Shown piece by piece: positions 45,121 to 55,448 of a stretch of 64,000 nucleotides of DNA. Made by a program: the position numbers and the translations under genes. The stretch is from Pinus tabuliformis (Eukaryota > Streptophyta > Pinopsida > Pinales > Pinaceae), in the NCBI GenBank assembly GCA_031772625.1, contig CM062820.1, forward strand, positions 314,744,783 to 314,808,782, read 5' to 3'. The notes beneath the pieces are model-generated. The model worked only from the letters and a program-made list of their open reading frames with translations, searched no databases and was not told where the DNA came from. Numbering within the stretch: position 1 is the stretch's first letter; each line of letters opens with the position of its first letter.

Positions 45121-47091
45121 CTAATGGAACACTAGGAATTTTGCTAATTTTTTTTCACCATGAAGGCATTGATCTACAAGTTCTTGAGACCTCACAGGGA
45201 GGATCTCATCCCCATAAGGAGCCATTGTTAGCTCTGCTATTTTCTTCAACATTTGATGGATAAAAACAGGTTGGGCAGTGCCGGTTTTGGTTGCAAAGGG
45301 CTCACAACAGTTTTTCCCTGTTCTCCTTCATTTTTCCCTATAACTCCATAAAAACCCCACTATCCCTATTTTACACCTACATTTAGCTTCAAAACCGTGT
45401 TTCCCTAGCTCCTGGGTGCTTTTGTTTAAACGTTATAAAACCCCAAATAGTGCGATCACGCATCATAACCCACTCTTCATCGCTCTACTTACACTCTTAT
45501 AACTCCCCATTCCTCCATTTTCCTCAGGTCCCGAGCACAAGGTAAACCCATGAGACCGTGGTCATATAATCGCGCGCATACGAAAAAAGTGCTACCGCCA
45601 AGGCCCTCACCTATCACATCAATCAATAAACATACATGTTAGATCCTATCATCTGATCGTACCTGCCATATGATCTGACGGCATTCGCTGATCCTCATCC
45701 TGCAAGTCGTGCATGAAATAACCCACGAGAGAGAGCGGTTTCCCCACCATCGCCTCCGCCACGCGTCATAGTTCCATTACGTCGCACGCCCGCGTACGAA
45801 TACCACTGCAGCTCCATAAGCGGTGCGGGGATACCGCTAACCGCCTACCTGTACAACCCTTGCTCATTAACGCTCGTGCAACTCCCGCTCCCAATAGTCG
45901 TCGGATCTGCCTGACCACGATCCGACGACCCACATCTGTCTCCACCTGTTTTCCCCGATAGTTCCCTCCGATCTAATCTCCGCCGTCCATCTAACGGCTT
46001 ACATTCAATTGTGCCTCCGTTTCCTCCCGATGCCTCCCACCAAGAGATCTCGGTCGTCCATCTTTGCCATCCAATGATTAATATTCATTCCATGCCCTCC
46101 ATTCATTCCCCATGCAGTTATGGTGTTTTTTTCCTGTTCCGTGCATCCGAAGGAAGAAGGTGATCACCCACCAGCGCTCTGCACAGTTAATCTTCAACTA
46201 CCTCATTCAAGAGGCAGCACAGCCAAGGAAGGAAAGTATAGCCTCGAGCAGCTAAATGCCATCAGCAGTTATGGAAATTCATTCTTACAACACTTCACCT
46301 ACTCAAGGAGTACACCTAAGTACCAGAGAATGTCAAATTACTTTAATATAGAAGTAGGTCATAACAGAGGCCCATATCAGATAGTCAATGTGGTTGATGG
46401 TTAGTTATGACCCCTCCACGCATAGGATAACAGATATTTTTGTAATCAAACTCCATATATACCCAAAATGAAGATGTAATGGGGGTGGATGAATGATATT
46501 TTGATGTAAGGTTCAACTTCTGGAGACTGTAACTACTGTGATACCTACAGCGTATGGTCTTCATTTTCAGCTAATGCAAGCTTCTTTTGTTGTTAATTAC
46601 TCACTTTCCACTTGTTCTTTGTTCCAGGTTGTGCCTGTTATGCATTTTTCATGTGCTCTTGATGTTTAGCATTAGAGGGGTTGTCATCCCACCTCTGTGT
46701 TAGAATCTAGTTAGTATTATTGAATCTGCATACAGGTTTCTATTGTTTTAATGCTAGAGAGCTATCATCCTATCTGTGCATTAGGAAATAGATTTACAGA
46801 CCTTTTAACTTGTTGCAACCGGCCATCACAGGGTCCTGTGCATGTGCTGGTGTGGTCAGTATTCTTCATCATCACCTTAGCCTCAAACTGTGAGTAATTG
46901 GTGGTCTAAAGCCTTGTAGTCTGGGGGTGTTCACCCATGTTTGGGGTTAAGCATAGTAGAAGTGGTTATCTGGCTTGAATATGCATCATTCCTTCCATTC
47001 ATCCACCATTTTGCAACATTTTTTGTTGAGTTTGTAATGTTCCCAAGCATCTCTGATATACAACCTAGGAGAGTTTCTTGGGGTGATAACA
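45121..47091 (+). other. Element F 3' non-coding DNA, probably containing an LTR
   Basis: The stretch 45540-46090 is GC- and CpG-rich, with repeated pyrimidine-rich phrases (CCGTCCATCTAACGG, GTCGTCCATCT) and CGCGCGCATACG. A TATA-like box (about 46453) and a T-rich stretch follow. This is how a promoter plus leader would look. No copy for LTR pairing exists in the window. A 94-residue open frame at 46120-46404 has no recognisable features. Confidence 0.4.
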
Positions 47092-48300
47092 AGTACATAC
47101 ACTCGAAATTCCTTCAAATATTTGACTAGTGCATAAGCTTGTTTCTCCAACATGTTGAATTTCATCTCAGCATCCCTTGGGACTTGGCTGAAGAAGGAGA
47201 TGGGTTTCTCATAACCATCTTTATTCTTCTGTAGCAAAACTTCAACAATAGTATGTGGGGAAGCAAAAGAAAATATATAAAAAGGTGTGGAGTAGTCAGG
47301 GTTGACTAGTACCAGTGCTTCAGGAAAAGCTTCTTTAATTCTAGTAAAAGAATCTCGAGAGGTAGGGCTCCATTTGACTTCATTTTCCTTTTTTAGCCTA
47401 TTAGTAATACCCTTCACTATTTCCGCATAGTTGGGTATGAACCTTCTCAAGAAGTTGATTCTCCCTAAAAAGACTTGGATCTATTTCTTATTTTTGGGTA
47501 GAGGAATGTGACTGATAGCTTCAACTCGCTTAGGATCAATTTTCACTCCTTCTTGCGCTACTATGTGTCCTAGTAGCTTCCCCTCACTCAGGGAAAACTG
47601 AGATTTCTTAGGATTCAAAGATAGTCCATACCTCCTGCATTTCTCAAAGGCAAGCTTAAAGTGTAGGATGTGTTTTTCAATGGTCTTAGAGAAGACTATG
47701 ATATCACCCCAATATACCACTACGAACTTGTCCTGCTCCCCTACAAAAGCTATATCCATTGCTCTTTAAAACGTGGCCCCTGCATTAATAAGACCAAAAG
47801 GCATGCGAGCATACATGAAAGTTCCCCAAGGGGTGGTGAAAGCAGCCTTCTTCTAGTCATCAGGGTGAACTGCCACTTGGTTGTAACCAAAGAATCCATC
47901 CATCATGGACATTCTAACTGATCCAACCACCTTCTGCAATATGTAATCCAACTTAGGTAGTGGGTAGTTGTCCTTCAACGATGCCCTATTGAGGTTCTGA
48001 AAATCTACACATAACCTTATTTCTCTATTCTTTTTCTGGACTGGGACTAAGTTAGCCACCCACTCTAAGTACCTTAAATTCACTATGATTTTAGCATGGA
48101 GAAGTTCCTCACTTCATTTTCAATAGAGGGGAGTAAGAGTGGATTAATCTACCTAAGCTTCTACTTGCATGGTTTTACTCCATTCTTTAAAGGAATCTTA
48201 TGTTGTATAATGTTAGTATCAAATGTTTTTAAATCCTCATAAGACCAAGAAAAAACATCGTTATAGATTTTGAAGAGATTTAAATACCTTTGTTTATAAT
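47092..48300 (-). pseudogene. Element E RT and RNase H
   Basis: RT blocks are LRYLEWVANLVPVQKKN, LCVDFQNLNRASLKDNYPLP, MMDGFFGYNQVAVHPDD and MDIAFVGEQDKFVVVYWGDI. After them come RRYGLSLNPKKSQFSLSEGK and LLGHIVAQEGVKIDPKRVEA. RNase H has NPDYSTPFYIFSFASPHTIV, RDAEMKFNMLEKQAYALVKY and LKEFRVYVL. The element ends there at the F boundary. Each block aligns with TE1. Confidence 0.85.
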
Positions 48301-48621
48301 GTGACGGGATTTATTTTAATAGTATGACCATCTCGAGTTCATCTTCTGAGCCAATATTTCAATCTTCTACCTGTTCGTCCATCTCTGGAGCAGTTGGTTT
48401 GGAGGCTACATCATTCTTGTTAAATAATCTTTCCAATGGGACTAGCCCACGAGGAATGGTATCCCCTTTCAGTTTTAGAATTTTATGTCCAACCACTGTG
48501 TCTTCCCACGAAGTTTGTTCTTGGTCTACCTCTTTTTCCTCTACTTGACCAATATTTGAGCTAGCGAACTCTGCAACTACCTATATAAATTGTTGATCTA
48601 TTCATCATCCTCAAAAACCTG

Positions 48622-49110
48622 CTAGTGCTTGACATTATCAGGTATGGAGTGTCTGTGTCTGACCTCCACCTCATACCTGAGAAGTGGATTTTGAGGAGGT
48701 TTGAAATTTTTTTCTACTATGGCAAGAGAATCAACCATTCTGTTTCCTTCCCTAGGCATAAATTGGATATTAAAGGCCAGGAAGAAGTTATCAATTAAAC
48801 CCCATAATTCATTTCGGTAAGTCCTCAATCTAGGGTGTTTCATCTGGCACTCATTTCTGATTTGCTTTAAAATTAGCTTGGAGTCTCCATGTACAATTAA
48901 TCATTCAATATTCATATTCCTTGTTTTTTGTAGCCCAATGAGCAATCATTCGTACTCTAATGCATTTTTGGTTGCCTCAAATTGTAGCTTGAATGATAAG
49001 GGTATCAAGATGCCCTTAGGAGATACCAACAAGACCCTTTATCCTTTTCCCTCTTTGGAATTCGCTCCATCAAAGTATAATTTCCATACTTTGTTTTTAT
49101 CTTTGTGCTG
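48622..49110 (-). pseudogene. Element E extra RNase H (aRNH-like)
   Basis: The minus strand shows the same extra RNase H as TE1, between protease and RT. It has KHPRLRTYRNELWGLIDNFF, LAFNIQFMPREGNRMVDSLA and a tail VEVRHRHSIPDNVKH. The N-terminal WKLYFDGA-type block is partly readable near 49.08 kb. Presence in two separate copies shows the position is a lineage trait. Confidence 0.75.
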
Positions 49111-49119
49111 GTCATCTAA

Positions 49120-49560
49120 CTACATCGTTAGATGTATTTGTGTTTCTTCTGAAATGGTCTCATCTCCTTCTAGAAACAAGAAGGTGAGGTCTCTTTCTTT
49201 CCCATACACAGGCGAATTCTTATAACCTTCAAATGGGGTCACAGTCTTTATGAATCTAGACTCTTTGTACAACCTCCTTTCTTCATCTCCAAAAGTGGTA
49301 ATAGTGGCATAAGTTAGATCTAATTTGATAGAACCCCCTACCTTGGGACCCCAAGACCTGTATAGGAGCATGTCAAATCAAGGAGGAATATTTGCTACTA
49401 CTATGTCCATCCCTATGCTCTTCATAGGGATCTGGTGATCTGTAAACCAAGTTGTTCCATTACAGCTAAGTGCATGAGGTTATGCGAGGCTCTATAATCC
49501 AACATACATTTATGCAATAAGAGATCATGAATTACCAAGGTCACATAGAAGGGTGCAGTG
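49120..49560 (-). pseudogene. Element E protease
   Basis: The decayed retropepsin region (SHNLMHLAVMEQLGLQITR) is followed by its C-terminal half, MLLYRSWGPKVGGSIKLDLT and YATITTFGDEERRLYKESRF, then a linker into the extra RNase H. It corresponds to 5877-6230 in TE1. Confidence 0.75.
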
Positions 49561-49571
49561 GAAGGATCAAG

Positions 49572-51088
49572 TTATTCAACATGAGGCCAAAAGACAACCA
49601 TTGGTCCTTTTTCTTGAAGGTTTAAACAGTCATGAGTCAGTACTATGGTGGATGGAAGCATGAATTGAGAGACTTGGGGTTTATAAGTGGGATGTTTCAG
49701 AAGTTTAATTAGAGTAACAAGAATCTTTACCTTTACGAGTTCCTTCTGAAGATTGAATGAATATTGGCCTTTCTCTATGCCTCCTAGTTCTGCTTCTCTT
49801 TCCTTCTCACAGGTAGTTTTTATTAGAACATGTACCTTCTCTTCTATGTGTTCCTCAAAGCTATTGCATTCCTTATTTAAGGGAACTTTTATCTTGGATG
49901 AGTCAGGATTCAACTTCCCTTTCCCTTTATCTGGCACTAGGGGAGTATCTTGGGGAGCAGTTCCCTCTTGTTGTTTAGGTTCCCTCGACCTCTTTCTTGA
50001 ATATCTGAGATCATACCTTAGATGTAGTTGTGCTTGCATGAAATCAACAAACTGTTTACAATAATCATCTATGTCCTCATCATTTACTTTTGCTTCTTGT
50101 CTCTAGCTGAGCCATGTTTTCTTGTTCTCCTTCAGAGAAGGAGGAATACAAGTTTTGCTGCATCTCATTTGTATCCAGTGGTTGTTCATCTGGATCATCT
50201 TCTATATATAGAAGAGGAGGGATCTGATTGATTTGATATTTTCTTTCCCTTTGAATTATTTGCAATGGTGGTCTTCTATACTGTGGGTTATAACCTTAGT
50301 TGTTACCTATAGCATTCTGTTTAGGGAGAATCTTGTTCTCAAGTTTAAGCTTCACCACCTTATGCGATAAAATTTTAATGAGTTTATCCATTTCTTCCCA
50401 CTTCAGATCTGGTAATTCTTTAGCTTGACTATAGGAGGATGTTTCTTCTTTCCCCTTTTTCTTCTCAATGGGTTCATTCTTTCCTCTTGACTTCCCTACT
50501 GAGGTGAAATTTTCTTATACCTCAAGAGCATCAACTTGGAGTTGATCCAAAGTGCGAGACCTTCTCTCTCTTAGGGTAAAACCAAGTTGGTATTCAAATG
50601 CTCCCACAAATCCTACACGAGCAGCAACTTGAGGAGGCTTTATCTCAATGGGCAGGTTATTATATTTCTTGTTGAATCTTTTTAGAATTCTGAAATAACT
50701 TTTGATGGCTTCTTCCTTATAGCGTTGAACTCTGTGAGGACATACTCATGATCTCTCTTTTCACCCCATTTTTGTGTGAAAGAGTTTTGGAGTTCTTCCC
50801 AGGTGGTGATGGATGAACTAGGTAGGTCTTTGAACTATTTTTTGGCTTCTCCATCAAGGGATTACACAAAGAGTCTCAGGACCACGTCCAGTTGTTCTAC
50901 ATTTAGATTCTTAGAAAAAGTACATAAGTTTTCAGTGTGTCTCTATGCAGTGTTCTCATATTCCCCATTAAACCTAGGAAAAATGTTTAGGTAGTATTGA
51001 GGCATAGCACTTAGGGGTTGAGTTAAATCAAGAGGGGAATATTTATTGAGTAAGAAACCCAGAACAACCATCTAAATTAATGGGGGAG
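49572..51088 (-). pseudogene. Element E gag, distal part
   Basis: The gag core is read near 50.99-50.6 kb, with VVLRLFV, SLDGEAKK, ITTWEELQNSFTQKWGEKRD and HEYVLTEFNAIRKK. A Lys/Glu-rich tail and a linker with DLRYSRKRSREPKQQEGTAP follow. The proximal part is on the far side of D, at 59437-59830. Confidence 0.75.
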
Positions 51089-51093
51089 GGTTT
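51089..51093. repeat. Target-site duplication of D, left
   Basis: GGTTT directly precedes the 5' LTR. The identical GGTTT is at 59432-59436, directly after the 3' LTR. Confidence 0.9.
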
Positions 51094-52139
51094 TGTTATA
51101 GACATTTTTGTGCCTTACAGCATAGAGCATGAAATGTCACTAATCTAAGGGATCCAAAGTCCCTAAACAAGTTGTTCTTACCCTTAGAGGAACAAGGTCA
51201 GCAAACCACAGCACTGCAAGTCAGTTCTCCACTGAAAAACACTCAAAAACAGGTCAGTTTTGGATCATTGCAGCTGCTCCACTAGGCATCTGCGCTGCAT
51301 AGCAGGTACAACAAAGGCTACCTGCGTTGCATAGCAAGTAGAACAAAGGCTACCTGCGTTGGGCGTACTTGGACATGTGGAGGAATCTTTTTCTCAAAGT
51401 GCCAGTGCCCAGGAAGCTTCTAAAAAGACACTTGATGATAAGATTCGCCTAATGATGAGTTAAGAGCTTCTAAAACTCCAAGTGGAAGACAGAAACTCCA
51501 AGTGAAGAACTGAAGAACAACTGGAGTTGAAGAGGACAACAAGTCACGCATCAAGCTGACTTATCTTGACTCCAAAACTCTATATAAGGATCTCATCCCA
51601 TGGGATCAGGAGGCCGGAATTTAGTGCAAAGAATTGCTGTTGGTTTACAGTTGTGAGCATTGGGTGATTGCTTGAGGGAGGTGAAGAAGAGATTTCTCTC
51701 CGTCGGGAAGGTGATGCTGGATTGGACCTCTCATGGTTGTATCACCGCCTGAACCTTACTTCCATATATTAATAAAGCTTTTGAGGTTCTTCTATTCGCA
51801 TGTGTTTCAATGATGTATTGTCTTACTTGCGTATTTGATTTATGCTAATCCTTGAATCAGTTATGCATGCATGCTTCTTGTAGTCTCCTTTCTTTGTCTT
51901 GTTTGCAGGATCTCGTGTAGCTGGACCCGTGAAAAGACTTGGAGCTGGGAGCAAGCGGCAATCAAAGGAGATTGGATCGACCATTTGTGCAAGACATCGG
52001 TAAGTGGATCTCTTCCTTTTATCTCTTGCATGTCATAAAGAAGAAACTTTAGATAGCTTTGCTTTCAGCTGTTGCTAAGGAACTGTCACCCTTAGAGTGG
52101 GTTAGGGTCATTCTGAATTGGATACTTTCCCCCACAACA
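51094..52139 (+). mobile_element. Element D 5' LTR (1046 bp)
   Basis: It starts TGTTATAGACATTT and ends CCCCCACAACA. A TATATAAGG box is at 51581, an AATAAA signal at 51771, and a GCATGCATGC run near 51866. It contains a 32/33-bp direct repeat in U3 (about 51289-51362) and splice-like signals in its last third (TTGTTTGCAG at about 51899, GGTAAGTGG at about 52000). Confidence 0.95.
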
Positions 52140-52142
52140 GAC

Positions 52143-52160
52143 TGGCGACTCCGCTGGGGA
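52143..52160 (+). promoter_or_regulatory. Element D primer-binding site
   Basis: TGGCGACTCCGCTGGGGA begins three bases after the LTR. I remember this as the tRNA-Arg-type primer site of Ogre/Tat elements. It groups D with TE1 and E, and not with A. Confidence 0.8.
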
Positions 52161-52465
52161 TCGTGTCTTGTTGGTAGCTTGTGTTTCTTGCTATTCATTT
52201 CTTAAACAAAAGAGTACCGAATCGAACTGCATGCGAATCCTTCGAATGCAAAGTAGAGGGCAGCTACTCTAGCCCAGTGCTGGGCGTGTTTATGATTTGA
52301 AGAGTTGATCCACAAGGACTCTTTTTAGCTCTTTGTGATAGTGTTCATCTTCCTTTAATCATCCTCTAGAGTATACTTGACTGATAGCAACTGATTTGGC
52401 CAAAAACCGTTGATTTTTGAGCAAACTGTGAGCCGGAATCTGAGAGAGACGAGAGTTGTCTCATC

Positions 52466-52555
52466 AGTGCAGCTGCAACAAAGGCTACCTGCACTGCATC
52501 GCAGGTCCCGAAGGGGCTACCTGCGCTGCATCGCAGATTGACAGTGCAGCACCTG
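52466..52555 (+). repeat. CCTGCGCTGCATCGCAGG-type hairpin repeats in the D leader
   Basis: Three or so copies of a CTACCTGC..CTGCATCGCAGG unit lie here. Each can fold, because CCTGCG and CGCAGG are complementary around CTGCAT. The same unit, with ATAGCAGG in place of ATCGCAGG, makes up the U3 direct repeat at 51289-51362. Confidence 0.7.
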
Positions 52556-53852
52556 CGCTGATCCAGTTTTGCCTTGTGCAACTGGGATTCCCCACTGTCT
52601 GTTGCCCAGTTTTCAGTATTGTTTTTGCAGCCTATTGTCAACCTGTATACCCAGCTGAAACCACTTCTCTTTGCCTTCATTCCGCCTCAGTTGTATGAAG
52701 AAACCGTGATTGTTCTTATTGTATTTCTTGCTGTCATTCACAGTTTCCCATAGCGAAAGTGAACTAGTCCTGCTATGACCTCTTGAATCTAGACCTGTGA
52801 GAAAGTGTCGGTGTGATTCTAAGAGTTAGTTTATTGTTGTTCATAGCTACTTGAGAATTTGCTTTCGTTATATGGTTCGAATTTCAGTATTTCTTGTGTT
52901 GAAACGAGTGAAATATTAAGGTGTTCTTTTGATTATTGTACAATACTTGTTTGTTTTCTCTTGAAATTGAATTCGAAATCGTACAACAGCTTTCTTATTG
53001 TCATACACCAAACATTAAGAAAGAAGAAAAGAAATACTTGCATTGTGCATGTGCATTTTGACAGTTTGCATGTCGATTTAGGAAAAGTGCATCAGTGTGT
53101 GCTCTATGATCTGTTTGAAAAGATGATGTCTTTCTTTTCCTTCAGTAGTTAAGGTTTTCATAAGTTGAAAGAATTGAAAAAAGCTTGCTTATCATTCTTA
53201 GACTGCATTTAGGAGTTGTATCATACATCACGTGGTGATCCATAAAGGCAAACTGCTAAACAAGATCAACCTAAAAAGAACTGAATTTATCTAACAACGC
53301 TTTGAAACATAACGAAACACAGTAGAGGTCTAGGTAGAGACGTGAACCGGCGTTGTTAAACATAGTGACTGTTGATCTCTACGAAGGTGGGTGATTCCTC
53401 CTGAGGGACGATAGCACTAATACGGACTTGTGCCCCCGCGTACCGTCGCGTATATTGGGGGACCCCTATAGGAACAAAGCCTTTATCCATAGGAAGCCGT
53501 GTCGACCGCCCTACTGATCGCGATGCAGTGAACACAACATTCACGAAGATCGACCACTCGTACCGTAAAACGTATTCTGTGGTTTCGCGAAAGGTTTGGC
53601 ACACCCTTGCCTAGAACTCCAGAGTAGTTTCTTTTGGCCTTTTTAAAACTCTATAATTGAAAAAGTCCATCCGAGCATTTGTCACTTCGGGCTCGTTAAT
53701 ACATCGAAGGAGACTAGAGTCATCTTTAGCTTTTTCTCGACTCTTAAAAAGTGAAAAAGCAAGTTGTGTCTTAAAAAGCGTCGTCATATAAAATTCATTC
53801 TAAACGGAACATAATCACCCCTAATTCCTACGTTGATCTTAAGGTTGAGAAC
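52556..53852 (+). other. Element D leader, non-coding
   Basis: About 1.3 kb between the hairpin repeats and the gag start shows no coding sign. It includes TCGGGCTCGTTAATAC and CTCGACTCTTAAAAAGTGAAAAAG, members of the CTCGTTAAAAA motif family that recurs in the 3' non-coding part. Confidence 0.6.
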
Positions 53853-55448
53853 ATGGAACACACCAACCAAGGGATTCCACAGCATGGGACCCCTAGCCCT
53901 TTCTCCTCTTGGGGAGAAGTTGGTGCACCCCACATGGCCACATTGTCGCTTCCAGGACTGACAATTGGCCTGCCAATTTGGCTATTCTCAACCGCTGTAG
54001 TTTAGACCACCACGGTTCCTGAACAGTCGATTCAACAGTTAGACCAGTCTAGAGCTACCCTCCAGCCTTCCACTTCTTGTGAGCCTTCCTCCGATCCTTC
54101 TTCTTCGAAAGGTCAAGCCGCCAAAAGCGGAGCTCCCATAGAAAAGAAGAAGGAAAAGAAGAAGAAAGAAAAGAAGCAGAAGGAGCCAAAGGCGCCTGGG
54201 GGCAAGCAGAAGGTATCTAACGAAAACCCACACACCGCACGGACCAGGCCCGAATCGCCATGTGTCATATGTAAAGGGAACCACTTCCACAGTGATTGTC
54301 CTAGTATTCCCTGGATACTAAGGGACTGGTCCCCTCGTTTGCACGATTCGGAAGCGTCAACCTCTGACAACCAGGTTGAATGCTTACCGTCGACCAGCGA
54401 AAGTGAAGGTCCTAGACGACGAAGGGGAATGAGATTCCCCTGCGAACTGTGTGAAGGCAATCACACCCTTCGCCGTTGTCCCTTTTTAGACGAAGCCAAG
54501 AGAGTTTTGGAAGATCAACCGGTGGCACCGGTGCTACTTCCTCCTGGATATCAAAAACTCGTGCCAAGTCCTTCGTTGGTCGAAAATACAGCTGCCCCGC
54601 TCATAGGGCCAGCTGAAGTGTCAGTCGCTGAAAGTGAACCTACTGAATCTGGACCGGACGAAAGTCCAAAGGTCGAAACGGCAGTTGACCCAGTTCTCCC
54701 TTCAGAAGTTTCATCTTCACACACCACAGTCACTGAGGATTCATCTTCAGTTGACACCCCCGCCGAAGAGAATAAGGATGACACCGTCCATATTCTTTTC
54801 GTCAACTCCGATTCTGATGAGCATCTGGGCAAAGCACCCACTCCTTTATCGCAGGAAGGAGCATCGTCAGGATCATATCCGACCGTATATTCGGTCCCAC
54901 CACCAAGCAACCTAGTTGTGTCCTTTGATTGGAACCAACTAGGCAGACCCCAGTTACCAGCCAGTATACCATTTAGAATTATAGTCCAAATATACGAAAT
55001 GGTGATGGCTGGAACTATCATTGATGAAGGGGCATCTGTGAGTATCCTGTCCTCTATTGCTTGGAAAGCACTGGGTTGCCCGGCGCTTTTGCCCGAGACA
55101 AGGCGTCTCTCGGGTTTTGACAGGGGAACCAGTCGACCATTAGGGATTCTACCTAATGTGCCTATTACCTTCAAGGGGAAGGCCATCAATATGAATTTGA
55201 TGGTCGTCCAAGGACCCTTGGATTATAACCTACTCCTTGGACGAGACTACATATATTGCATGGAAGCAATAGTCTCCTCACTCTTTCGAATAATGTGTTT
55301 TCCACACGAAGGAAGAATGGTCAAGCTCGTAGACCAACTTTCATTTCCGGGATCACGCATCGCGAATAGTCACATACCTATCCTCAATGGTCTTTTCGAT
55401 CAAGAAAGGTCTCTTCCCCCGGTTCTTCTTCCTGATGAATGCGAGTGA
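53853..55448 (+). pseudogene. Element D gag-protease
   Basis: From an ATG at 53853 the reading contains a Lys-rich basic stretch (EKKKEKKKKEKKQKEPK) and two zinc-knuckle-like motifs of C-x2-C-x3-H-x4-C form (CVICKGNHFHSDC and CELCEGNHTLRRC). A Pro/Ser/Glu-rich linker follows. Then comes a retropepsin-like domain with the active-site strand IIDEGASVSIL, the middle block LGILPNVPITFKGKAINMNL and the end block DYNLLLGRDYIYCMEAIVSS. It has no RT. The GC content and CpG use are higher than in the surrounding old elements, as expected of a recent insertion. Confidence 0.85.

Larger units (their letters stand above)
44371..47091 (+). mobile_element. Element F: gypsy integrase end and 3' non-coding/LTR-like DNA
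   Basis: The plus strand encodes the second half of a Ty3/gypsy integrase, cut on its left by element K. About 2 kb of non-coding DNA follows, with a GC-rich promoter-like stretch and a TATA-like CCATATATACCC near 46453. It ends in GGGTGATAACA at about 47091, where the RNase H of E begins, so F appears to have landed in E. The left part of F is lost. Confidence 0.6.

Noticed and set aside
46120-46404. 94-residue plus-strand frame in F, considered as a remnant aORF
   Set aside because: It lacks the FHY helix and the other aORF blocks.
54551-55189. 212-residue open frame on the minus strand
   Set aside because: It lies opposite the element D gag-protease, which has clear knuckles and protease blocks. 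The minus frame has none.
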